Source: Pleomorphomonas sp. PLEO | GTDB lineage: Bacteria; Pseudomonadota; Alphaproteobacteria; Rhizobiales; Pleomorphomonadaceae | DNA length: 64,000 bases | Direction of reading: 5' to 3' | Assembly: GCF_041320595.1 (NCBI RefSeq) | Contig: NZ_CP166625.1 | Span: 2,429,501-2,493,500 of the forward strand | Shown: positions 53,064-60,713 of the stretch, in pieces | Layout: every line of letters begins with the position of its first letter | Position numbering within the stretch: position 1 is the stretch's first letter | Made by a program: the position numbers and the translations under genes | Notes under the pieces: generated by a model | Seen by the model: the letters and a program-made list of their open reading frames with translations, nothing else | What the model was told of the DNA's origin: nothing | The model's database searches: none

Positions 53064-55247
53064 CTAGATCGAGCTGATCGTCTTGAGGCGGACCTTGGGG
53101 TGCACCTCGGCCTGGCTCATCACCGTGGTGTGGGCGCGGAAGCGCTCGACGATGGAGCGGACGAAGGGCCTGTTCATCGGGCTGGTCATCAGCACGGGGA
53201 GTTCGCCCTTCTTGGCCGCTTCCTCGAACTGGTCGCGGACGGCGGCGACGAATTCCTGCAACTTGCTGGGCGCCATGGCCAGGCGGCGGTCATCGCCCTC
53301 GCCGACGATACTCTCGATGAAGGCTTGCTCCCAGGCCGGCGACAGGCTGATCAGCGGCAGGTAGCCGCCGGGCGCCTGGTTGGCGGCGCAGATCTGGCGA
53401 GCCAGGCGGGCGCGGACGTGCTCGGCGATGGTCTGCGTCGCGTGCGAGATGGAGATGCCCTCGGCGATGCCTTCCAGGATGGTGCCGAGGTCGCGGACCG
53501 ACACGCGCTCGGCGAGCAGCAGTTGCAGGATGCGCTGGATGCCGGAGACGGTGATCTGGCTCGGTACGATTTCGTCGATCAGCTTGGCCTGGTCGGACGG
53601 CACCTCGGACAGCAGCTTCTTGACGTCGGCATAGGACAAGAGCTCGGAGACGTTGGTCTTCAGCGTTTCCGAAAGATGCGTGGACAGAACGGTGGCCGGA
53701 TCGACCACGGTATAACCGCGGATCGCGGCTTCCTCGCGCAGGCGCCCGTCCACCCAGGTGGCGGGCAGTCCGAAGGTGGGTTCGGTGGTCTGGGTGCCGG
53801 GGATGGCGACCTTGCCGCCCATCGGGTCCATGACCATGAACTGGCCGGGGTACAGCGTGCCCTTGCCGGCGTCCACTTCCTTGATCTTGATGACATACTC
53901 GTTGGCGGCGAGCTGCACATTATCCAGCAGTCTGACCGGCGGCATGATGTAGCCGAGGTCGGCGGCGATCTGCCGGCGCAGGGCTTTGATCTGATCGGAC
54001 AGTTTCTCACCGCCGCCCTTGCCGTTGTCGTTGATCAGCGGCAGCAAGCCGTAGCCGAGCTCGACGCGCAGGTCGTCCATCTTGAGGGCAGTGGCGATCG
54101 GCTCCTCGGCCGGCGGCGGCGGCGGCGCGTCGGCTTCCGCCTTGGCCGTGACAACGGCGACCCGGCGCTTGAGATTTTCCCGCTTGGCCCAAAGGGCGAG
54201 GCCGCCGGCGCCGGCACCGAGAGCGGCGAACGGCAGGAAGGGCAGACCCGGCAGAAGCGACAGGAGGACCATGACCGTGCCCGACAGGCCGAGCGCGGCG
54301 GGGTAGCCGGTGAGCTGGCCGGACAGCGCCTTGTCGGCCGCGCCGGAGACGCCCGCCTTGGACACCAAGAGGCCGGCGGCGGTGGAGACGATCAGCGCCG
54401 GGATCTGGCTGACGAGGCCATCACCGACCGACAGGATGGTGTAGGAGTGGCCGGCTTCCGACAGCGTGATGCCCATCTGCATCGTGCCGATGATGATGCC
54501 GCCGACGACATTGATGAAGGTGATCAGCAGGCCGGCAATGGCATCGCCGCGCACGAATTTCGAGGCACCGTCCATGGCGCCGAAGAAGGCGCTTTCCGAT
54601 TCCAGGTCTTTGCGCCGCTTCCGCGCTTCGTCTTCCTTGATCAGGCCCGACGACAGGTCGGCGTCGATGGCCATCTGCTTGCCGGGCATGGCGTCGAGGT
54701 TGAAACGGGCGGCCACCTCGGCGATGCGGCCTGAACCCTTGGTGATGACCACGAAGTTGACGATGACCAGGATGCCGAAAACGATGATGCCGATGACGAA
54801 GTTGCCGCCCATCACGAAGCCGCCGAAGGCCTCGATGACGTGGCCGGCCGCGTCGGTTCCCTCGTGACCATGGCTGAGGATGAGGCGCGTCGACGCGAGG
54901 TTGAGCGACAGACGCAACATCGTCGAAATCAGCAGGATGGTTGGGAAGGCGGTAAATTCCAGCGGCGTCTGGATGAACAGCGCCGTCATCATGATCAGCA
55001 CCGAAAAGATGATCGACACCGCCAGCATGAAGTCGAGCAGCATGGCCGGCATCGGCAGAATCAGGATGACCATGATGGCCATGATGCCGACGGCCAAACC
55101 GATGTCGCCGCGCAGCAGGTTGGTACGCAGGTCGGCGCCGGTCGGCACGCTGAGGCCGAAGGGAATCCTGGACGGCGTGGTCACGGGGGCTGAGGTGAGG
55201 TCGCTCAAGTCGATCGTTTCCAGGGTTGCCGGTCGCGCGACGCACAC
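53064..55247 (-). CDS. flhA: Flagellar export apparatus protein FlhA
   Basis: A 727-residue membrane component of the flagellar type III secretion gate. Eight TM helices lie in the first half; the FHIPEP-family signature is RIAEVAARFNLDAMPGKQMA and the cytoplasmic ring part follows from about residue 370 (ATALKMDDLRVELGYGLLPL). It starts at GTG 55247. A CtrA-type box lies 34 bp upstream, as for early flagellar genes in Caulobacter and relatives. The rest of the flagellar cluster in this window is at 60.7-64 kb. Confidence 0.95.
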   Translation of the reverse strand: MCVARPATLETIDLSDLTSAPVTTPSRIPFGLSVPTGADLRTNLLRGDIGLAVGIMAIMVILILPMPAMLLDFMLAVSIIFSVLIMMTALFIQTPLEFTAFPTILLISTMLRLSLNLASTRLILSHGHEGTDAAGHVIEAFGGFVMGGNFVIGIIVFGILVIVNFVVITKGSGRIAEVAARFNLDAMPGKQMAIDADLSSGLIKEDEARKRRKDLESESAFFGAMDGASKFVRGDAIAGLLITFINVVGGIIIGTMQMGITLSEAGHSYTILSVGDGLVSQIPALIVSTAAGLLVSKAGVSGAADKALSGQLTGYPAALGLSGTVMVLLSLLPGLPFLPFAALGAGAGGLALWAKRENLKRRVAVVTAKAEADAPPPPPAEEPIATALKMDDLRVELGYGLLPLINDNGKGGGEKLSDQIKALRRQIAADLGYIMPPVRLLDNVQLAANEYVIKIKEVDAGKGTLYPGQFMVMDPMGGKVAIPGTQTTEPTFGLPATWVDGRLREEAAIRGYTVVDPATVLSTHLSETLKTNVSELLSYADVKKLLSEVPSDQAKLIDEIVPSQITVSGIQRILQLLLAERVSVRDLGTILEGIAEGISISHATQTIAEHVRARLARQICAANQAPGGYLPLISLSPAWEQAFIESIVGEGDDRRLAMAPSKLQEFVAAVRDQFEEAAKKGELPVLMTSPMNRPFVRSIVERFRAHTTVMSQAEVHPKVRLKTISSI

Positions 55248-55252
55248 TGCGC

Positions 55253-55275
55253 CACCCGGCAGAATTTGCCGGGTG
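55253..55275 (-). promoter_or_regulatory. Hairpin just upstream of the flhA start
   Basis: A 9-bp inverted repeat, CACCCGGCA (55253-55261) / TGCCGGGTG (55267-55275), ends 5 bp before GTG 55247. The GGGTGG stretch that would serve as ribosome site lies in its arm, so folding could lower flhA translation. Confidence 0.55.
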
Positions 55276-55280
55276 CATGG

Positions 55281-55295
55281 TTAATGGATGGTTAA
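55281..55295. promoter_or_regulatory. CtrA-type binding site upstream of flhA
   Basis: TTAA-TGGATGG-TTAA on the plus strand; on the minus strand it reads TTAACCATCCATTAACC, the full CtrA consensus TTAA-N7-TTAAC. Its distance to flhA (34 bp) suits activation or repression of the flagellar gene. Confidence 0.75.
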
Positions 55296-55359
55296 CGAGG
55301 CGCCGACGGGCGCGCTTTGACAGCGGCCGTCCCCAGGCGTATTTTGTAATTGTCACTTC

Positions 55360-55406
55360 AGGAGGCTGTATGCCCCGGTAAGGCGGGGAGGACGGAGATC
55401 CTCCCC
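55360..55406 (+). promoter_or_regulatory. Structured leader of rsgA: three-codon mini-gene plus hairpin
   Basis: An AGGAGG ribosome site (55360-55365) is followed by ATG CCC CGG TAA (55370-55381) and immediately by a perfect 8-bp hairpin GGGGAGGA (55385-55392) / TCCTCCCC (55399-55406). The CCCC of the mini-gene (55373-55376) can alternatively pair with GGGG 55385-55388. It lies 130 bp before the rsgA ATG. The gap 55248-55535 has no other gene. Confidence 0.5.
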
Positions 55407-55535
55407 TCGCAAGTCTGTCCATAATCGCCGCCCGGCGTTGATCGCGGGTGCTTGGTGGCTTGCGTTTTCCTCAATTTCGAATTTTTCCCCGCCGGGGCGT
55501 CATGCGCTCGCGGCCGAATTGGAAAGCCTACTGCA

Positions 55536-56609
55536 ATGGCACGGGACTATTCCCGCTTTCTGCCGTCCCTTACGGACGATCTCAATACCCCCACGCCCTC
55601 CGGCCTTGAACGGCTCGGCTGGCAAGCCTTCTTTGCCCAGCAGGTGAGCGTCGACGATCTTGCTCGGACGCCACCTGTCCGGGTCACCGGCATCGAGCGC
55701 AGCGGTCTCCGCGCCGAGGGCGACGGCGTTGTCGCGGCGCTGCCACCACGCGCCGACGTGGCGGTCGGCGACTGGCTGCTCTATGACGCGGTCAGCCCCG
55801 GCGCCAGCCGGTTGCTTGAGCGCAAGAGCCTGTTCCGCCGGCGGATCGCTGGCACCAGTCGCGGCGTGCAACTGATTGCCGCCAACGTCGATACCGTCTT
55901 CGTCGTCACGTCCTGCAACCGCGATTTCAATGTGGCGCGGCTTGAGCGATATGTGTCGGAGACCTTCGAGGCCGGCGCCGAGCCGGTGATCGTGGTGACC
56001 AAGGCCGACCTGGCTGACGATCCCGATGCCTTCGCCGTCGCGGCGGCGGCGGTGGCGGTGCCGACCGTCATTCTCGATGCGCTCGGGTCCGAGCCGAGGG
56101 AAAAGCTGGCGCAATGGTGCAAGGCGGGCCGCACCGTCGCCTTCCTCGGCTCGTCGGGCGTCGGCAAGTCGACGCTGGTCAACGCGCTGTCCGGACAGAT
56201 GACGGCGGCGACCGGCGCTGTCCGCGAGGACGACGCCCGAGGGCGGCACACGACGACCAGCCGGCACCTGCATATCCTGCCGGAAGGCTATGCCGTGCTC
56301 GACACGCCGGGCATGCGCGAGCTGCAGCTGGCGGACGCGGCGGAAGGCATCGCCGAGGTGTTTTCCGATCTCGCCGATCTCGCGGCGGGCTGCCGTTTCA
56401 GCGATTGCCGCCACGAGAATGAACCGGGCTGCGCGGTGCGAGCGGCGATTGCCACCGGCGAGGTTGACGAGCCAAGGCTGCTTCGCTGGCAGAAGCTGTT
56501 GCGCGAGGAAGCCTTCAACTCCGAGAGCCTCGTCAATCGGCGCAGACGCGACCGGACCTTCGGCCGGATGGTGCGCTCGGTCCTCAAAGACAAGCCCGGG
56601 AAACGGTGA
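55536..56609 (+). CDS. rsgA: Ribosome small-subunit GTPase A (circularly permuted GTPase)
   Basis: A 357-residue GTPase that releases RbfA and checks 30S assembly. The OB-fold lies about residues 40-110. The permuted GTPase motifs run VVTKADL (G4), then LGSSGVGKSTLVNAL (G1) and LDTPGMREL (G3). The zinc finger is AGCRFSDCRHENEPGC. ATG 55536 has GGAAAG upstream. It is preceded by the unusual leader at 55360-55406. Confidence 0.93.
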   Translation: MARDYSRFLPSLTDDLNTPTPSGLERLGWQAFFAQQVSVDDLARTPPVRVTGIERSGLRAEGDGVVAALPPRADVAVGDWLLYDAVSPGASRLLERKSLFRRRIAGTSRGVQLIAANVDTVFVVTSCNRDFNVARLERYVSETFEAGAEPVIVVTKADLADDPDAFAVAAAAVAVPTVILDALGSEPREKLAQWCKAGRTVAFLGSSGVGKSTLVNALSGQMTAATGAVREDDARGRHTTTSRHLHILPEGYAVLDTPGMRELQLADAAEGIAEVFSDLADLAAGCRFSDCRHENEPGCAVRAAIATGEVDEPRLLRWQKLLREEAFNSESLVNRRRRDRTFGRMVRSVLKDKPGKR

Positions 56610-56658
56610 GGAACCTATCCGCTCCGGCTGCGAGGCCGGGGCGGAAACCTCAAGGGAC

Positions 56659-57402
56659 TTACGCGGTGGTTTGCCGGCGTCGTCCCATCATCAGATGGGC
56701 GGCCATGGCGCCGAACGCGACGACGAAGGCGAGATAGAGGGCGGAGTAGGGCGCCATCAGCCAAGCATAGGCGGTCATGGGGATCATCAACAGCGCCCCG
56801 GCCGTTCTGAGCAGCATCACCACCAGCGTCGTTATGGTCGAGGGTTTACCGCGCCCAGCGAGAAAGCGAGCGACTGGCAGAAGAAGCAGCCAGAACGCGG
56901 TCCACCATGCCAGCGCGGCGCCGGTCGTTGTCCATGACGTCATGAGGCCGGTGACTTCGAACCGGACGATTTCACCGAGGGTCGCCGGGCGCGCGACAAA
57001 GCCGAAGTCCGATGGCGATTCCGCAGGGAAGTTCTGGAGCTGCCCGTCTCTTTCGATGAGCCCGCTATCTCTCCATTGCCGCTCATCCGGCTGGTAAACC
57101 GTGCGGGTGAGATCGTCATAAGCCTGGCATTTGCGAAGGAGATCGGTCCCTTCGCAGATGATCCGCAGGGACATCGAAACGGGAGACGTGGCGAGCAGTC
57201 TTCCGTCCCCGCTGATGACCACCGCCCTTGCCGGATCGGAAAGGAAAATGCCGTCGCCATGCAAAAGCCTGAGTGTGACGGCTTCATATCCCGTGGTGGG
57301 GATGGATTCCGCCTGAGAAAAATAGGGCATGTGTGCTAGCGCGGGATCGCAACAAAACCCGGCCAGGACGCCCAACAGGAACATCAGAGCAGACGTTCTC
57401 AT
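56659..57402 (-). CDS. Membrane-associated hypothetical protein
   Basis: A 247-residue protein with an N-terminal signal-like segment (ALMFLLGVLAGFCCDPALAH), a periplasmic domain of about 140 residues containing IICEGTDLLRKCQAYDDL (paired cysteines) and four hydrophobic helices in the last 110 residues (TTTGAALAWWTAFWLLLL, TTLVVMLLRTAGALLMIP, YAWLMAP, YLAFVVAFGAMAAHLM). I do not recognise the family. ATG 57402 keeps the signal peptide compact; an earlier start at 57423 is possible. Convergent with rsgA. Confidence 0.7.
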   Translation of the reverse strand: MRTSALMFLLGVLAGFCCDPALAHMPYFSQAESIPTTGYEAVTLRLLHGDGIFLSDPARAVVISGDGRLLATSPVSMSLRIICEGTDLLRKCQAYDDLTRTVYQPDERQWRDSGLIERDGQLQNFPAESPSDFGFVARPATLGEIVRFEVTGLMTSWTTTGAALAWWTAFWLLLLPVARFLAGRGKPSTITTLVVMLLRTAGALLMIPMTAYAWLMAPYSALYLAFVVAFGAMAAHLMMGRRRQTTA

Positions 57403-57681
57403 GCAGGCTGCCCCCACAACCATGCGTTATCATTGAAAAATTAGCACGATCTTTTCATTCGGACCAGTACTTGCCGAAGTTGTAAACATTCGAATTTATT
57501 ATTGCACTGGGTGTGCTCATGTCCGGTTTCGAACAGCGGTGAGAAGTCATCGCGTCGGCGATCTCGCTTCCTGTGGTCGATGACAATTGTTTGATCAGCA
57601 TTGCGAGCGTGTCGCAGCTAGATTTGCAAGGCCGGCCTTTTGGGCATTCAATAGGGCATTCAACGAGACGGAGCCTTGTCG

Positions 57682-59325
57682 ATGTTGCGACGTTTCCTGG
57701 GAGCCATCTGCCTGCTGCTCGTGGTCGCCATGCCGGCGCAGGCGCTGCCGAAGTGGCAGCAGTTTCCGGCTCCGCCGCCCATGCCGCGGGCCGACCAAAC
57801 TGGCTTTGCCGATGTTCGCGGCATCAGCATGTTCTATTCGGTCTATGGCAAGGGCAAGGGATCGCCCATCCTGTTGATCCACGGCGGCATGTCGAGCAGC
57901 GATGTCTGGAGCTTCGAGGTGCCGACATTGGCCCAGAGCCACGAGGTGATCGTTGCCGATAGCCGTGGTCAGGGACGGTCGACGCGTGGCCTTGCCTGGC
58001 TGACCTACCACCGGATGGCAGAGGACTATGTGGCACTGCTCGCCCAGCTGAAGATCGACAGGGTAACGTTGGTCGGCTGGAGCGACGGTGGCATCATCGG
58101 CATCGACATCGCCATGTATCATCCCAAACTGCTCGATCGGCTGTTTGCGCAGGCCCCCAACGTCACGCCGGGCGGTTTGACGTCAATCCCCGATATCGAT
58201 CCACCGCCGCTCTCCGACAATCTGTCGCTCAGCGGGGCCTTTGAGGCGGATCCCGAGATTGAAAAGGCGCGCAATCGGCAGGTGGCGCGCGAGCGCGTGT
58301 TTCGGCGGCTATGGGCGACCGAGCCGAACTATTCGGATGACGATCTCGCCAAGATCCATGTGCCGACGGCGATCGTTATCGGCGACCACGATCCAGTCAT
58401 CCGCCCCGACCACATCGCCCACATCGCCCATATCATTCCCGGCGCCAAACTCGTCGTGCTGAAGGATGTCGGTCATCCCGCCCATTCGCAGGATCCCAAG
58501 CAATATCTCAAGGCGATTCTGGATTTCATGGGCGAGCCGTCGGCTACGGTCACGGGGGCGCCGGCCCCGAAGACATCTCAGCCGCTCGCCGCCGTTGCAC
58601 AGTCGCAGATGAAGGTCGCTCCCAAGGCGTCTCAGCCGCCCGCCGCCGTAGCGCAATCGCAAACGACGATCGCTCCCAAGGCGTCTCAGCCGCCCGCTGC
58701 CGTAGCGCAATCGCAAACGAAGGTCGCTCCCAAGGCGTCTCAGCCGCCCGCTGCCGTAGCGCAATCGCAAACGAAGGTCGCGCCTAAGGCTACTCAGCCG
58801 TCCGCCGCCGTAGCGCAATCGCAAACGACGATCGCTCCCAAGGCGCCTCAACCGGCCGCTGCCGTAGCGCAATCGCAAACGACAATCGCTCCCAAGGCGC
58901 CTCAGCCGCCTGCCGCCGTCGCGCAGTCGCAGATGAAGGTAGCTCCCAAGGCATCACAGCCGGCCGCTGCCCTTGCCCAGCCGCAGATGACGGTAGCTCC
59001 CAAGGCATCACAGCCGGCCGCTGCCGTTGCCCAGTCGCAGACGACGGTCGCTCCCAAGGCGCCTCAGCCGCCTGCTGCCGTTGCCCAGTCGCAGATGAAG
59101 GTAGCTCCCAAGACGCCTCAGGCGGCCGCCGCTGTTGCACAGTCCCAGACGACGGTCGCTCCCAAGGCGTCTCAGCCGGCCGCTGCCGTTGCACAGTCGC
59201 AGGTGACAGCCACGCCCAAGCCGCACGCTGTCCTTTTGCTGCCGCCCACGGCAGTCGTCTCCCAGGCGCATTCAGTCGCGACCTCTCAAACGGTGGGGCT
59301 TTCTACCCAGGGAACGGTCCAGTGA
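57682..59325 (+). CDS. Alpha/beta-hydrolase with a twelve-repeat Pro/Ala/Gln tail
   Basis: A 547-residue exported protein. A signal peptide (LRRFLGAICLLLVVAMPAQA) is followed by an alpha/beta-hydrolase fold (about 45-290): oxyanion HGGMSS, nucleophile Ser134 in GWSDGG, acid Asp235/237 in GDHDPV and His265 in VGHPAHS. From residue 294 to 509 there are twelve 18-residue repeats of the form (V/I)APKAxQPxAAVAQSQxx, then a short tail. ATG 57682 has GGAG eight bases upstream; TTG 57676 is too close. It overlaps the next gene by 4 bp. Confidence 0.85.
   Translation: MLRRFLGAICLLLVVAMPAQALPKWQQFPAPPPMPRADQTGFADVRGISMFYSVYGKGKGSPILLIHGGMSSSDVWSFEVPTLAQSHEVIVADSRGQGRSTRGLAWLTYHRMAEDYVALLAQLKIDRVTLVGWSDGGIIGIDIAMYHPKLLDRLFAQAPNVTPGGLTSIPDIDPPPLSDNLSLSGAFEADPEIEKARNRQVARERVFRRLWATEPNYSDDDLAKIHVPTAIVIGDHDPVIRPDHIAHIAHIIPGAKLVVLKDVGHPAHSQDPKQYLKAILDFMGEPSATVTGAPAPKTSQPLAAVAQSQMKVAPKASQPPAAVAQSQTTIAPKASQPPAAVAQSQTKVAPKASQPPAAVAQSQTKVAPKATQPSAAVAQSQTTIAPKAPQPAAAVAQSQTTIAPKAPQPPAAVAQSQMKVAPKASQPAAALAQPQMTVAPKASQPAAAVAQSQTTVAPKAPQPPAAVAQSQMKVAPKTPQAAAAVAQSQTTVAPKASQPAAAVAQSQVTATPKPHAVLLLPPTAVVSQAHSVATSQTVGLSTQGTVQ
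58561..59208 (+). repeat. Twelve tandem 54-bp repeats within the hydrolase gene
   Basis: Each 54-bp unit keeps the frame and encodes 18 residues; the units differ mainly in third codon bases and in the positions after APKA and QP. Low-complexity tandem repeats like this expand and contract by slipped replication or recombination. They give a Pro/Ala-rich, probably extended tail. Confidence 0.9.
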
Positions 59326-59702
59326 TCTTGGAGGTCTTTACGCGCGTCTTCGTCGACGGCGACGCGTTCGATCGAACCATCGCCTTCTACGTCGATCTGC
59401 TTTCCGGCAAGGAAACGCTGCGGTTTGCCTATCCCGAGGCTGGTCTCGAGCTTGCCGCCGTTTCTTCGGCCAAACTTTCCGTGCTGATCATTGCCGGCCC
59501 ACCCGAACGCCGCGCCCCGTTTGAAGCGGCGCGGCTGACGATCCAGGTCGATCGGCTGGAGCCCTATATCACTATAATGGGCAAGGCCGGCGGCCGACAG
59601 CTGGAGCCGATCCAGAAGACGCCGGTGGGGCGCAAGACCCGCTTCCAGCATGCCGATGGGACGGTCGTCGAATATGTCGATCACGATTCCGCTCGTGGAT
59701 GA
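59322..59702 (+). CDS. VOC-superfamily (glyoxalase/dioxygenase fold) protein
   Basis: A 126-residue protein: VFVDGDAFDRTIAFYVDLLS, FAYPEAGLELAAVSS, FQHADGTVVEYVDHD. The terminal Glu/His positions resemble the metal ligands of the fold, but a full metal set is not evident. GTG 59322 overlaps the hydrolase stop (GTGA). Substrate unknown; such small members are often stand-alone. Confidence 0.82.
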   Translation: MILEVFTRVFVDGDAFDRTIAFYVDLLSGKETLRFAYPEAGLELAAVSSAKLSVLIIAGPPERRAPFEAARLTIQVDRLEPYITIMGKAGGRQLEPIQKTPVGRKTRFQHADGTVVEYVDHDSARG

Positions 59703-59777
59703 AGGATGAGCGGCGAGATCGGGAACATCCACAGGGCAAGACGGTTCCCTCAAGCTAAACCGCAATCGGAGGTCCGC

Positions 59778-60143
59778 ATGTCACTGATTTCAGAAAATCC
59801 CGTCCTGTTCGTCAAGCACGGTTGCCCGTTCTGCCTGAAGGTCCGCCTTTATCTTCTGGAAGCCGGCCTCATCGATACCGTCACCTTGCGGGAAAGCCGC
59901 TCGCCCGAGGAGGAGGAGGCCATGAAGGCGGAGCTGTCGCCTCACCTTGCCAAGGTCAGCTATCCCACGCTGCGCCTGGGCAACACCTACATGACGGAGT
60001 CGGATGACATCATCGCCCACTTCGTCAAGGACGGTGGGCCGGCGCCGGAGCAGTTGCCGACATTTCAGGCCTACGTCGATGGGCCGTTCAGCCAGCTTAT
60101 GGCGCTCTACCGGGAAAATGCCGAGCTCAAGCGGGGGGCCTGA
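59778..60143 (+). CDS. Glutaredoxin/GST-N-like thiol protein
   Basis: A 121-residue thioredoxin-fold protein with the dithiol CPFC in VKHGCPFCLKVRLYLLEAG (residues 13-31). The GSH-binding cis-Pro appears as VSYPTLRLGNTYMTESDDI. AGGAGG-like CGGAGG five bases before ATG 59778 sets the start. Length fits a monothiol/dithiol glutaredoxin-like protein of the GST_N_3 class. Confidence 0.87.
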   Translation: MSLISENPVLFVKHGCPFCLKVRLYLLEAGLIDTVTLRESRSPEEEEAMKAELSPHLAKVSYPTLRLGNTYMTESDDIIAHFVKDGGPAPEQLPTFQAYVDGPFSQLMALYRENAELKRGA

Positions 60144-60215
60144 CGAAAGGCGCGGCGGTGTGTGTCTTCGACTGCTTTCAGCCCGCTAATACTTGTTCCA
60201 AGGCCCAGGGCCTTC

Positions 60216-60632
60216 CTAGTCTCTTAGGGAGGCATCGGCCAACCAGGTGAAGCGAGCGTTCTGAGCGGCTAGATAGATGAAGCTGTTCCAGTAGAAGACA
60301 TAGATCGTATTCAAAAAAGAACCAGCAGGAACAGGAAGCTCGCGGATCGCCAAGGGAATGTGCTCAGCGCCATGAATGTCGATCCTGACCGGCCCAGGAT
60401 ACCATGACAGGTAGTTGGAGCTCGGCGGTTCAATGATCCAGAAAGCCAAACCTTCGAGAGTCAGCTCGGCCAACCGATAGAGTTCGCGTTCGCTTGGCTT
60501 CGCGTCTACCGCGCCGACAAACATGTCGAGCGTCAGGCTGGCCGTTCCGTTTTCATAATCAAGAACTGTTCTCTTGATCTCCGCGTCGTGAAACCCGTTT
60601 GGTAGTGTGACGTAAAGCTCATCCAGCGTCAT
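60216..60632 (-). CDS. Hypothetical protein, possible immunity-like
   Basis: A 138-residue acidic protein without signal peptide or TM segments (LPNGFHDAEIKRTVLDYENG, FVGAVDAKPSERELYRLAE, AAQNARFTWLADASLRD). Its codon use looks less GC-rich than that of its neighbours. The opening resembles immunity proteins of polymorphic toxin systems, but no toxin is visible. It is an isolated gene between glutaredoxin and flbD. Confidence 0.6.
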   Translation of the reverse strand: MTLDELYVTLPNGFHDAEIKRTVLDYENGTASLTLDMFVGAVDAKPSERELYRLAELTLEGLAFWIIEPPSSNYLSWYPGPVRIDIHGAEHIPLAIRELPVPAGSFLNTIYVFYWNSFIYLAAQNARFTWLADASLRD

Positions 60633-60689
60633 AAGGCCTTGCCTTCCTGGTTTTCATCCTGCCCGTTGGACTGATACGCAAGAAGGCAC

Positions 60690-60706
60690 GGGCGGCTGAG
60701 CCGCCC
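60690..60706 (-). terminator. Terminator of the flagellar operon
   Basis: GGGCGGC (60690-60696) / GCCGCCC (60700-60706) with a 3-nt loop lies 8 bp after the flbD stop; the minus strand continues GTGCCTTCTT, a weak U stretch. Confidence 0.6.
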
Positions 60707-60713
60707 ACTCTGG

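Noticed and set aside
55385-55406. Possible mini-ykkC (guanidine-II) riboswitch because of ACGG in the loop
   Set aside because: Only one hairpin, an oversized loop and no guanidine-related gene downstream.
58561-59208. Regular 54-bp repeats, CRISPR-like at first sight
   Set aside because: There are no spacers; the units are contiguous, in frame and coding.
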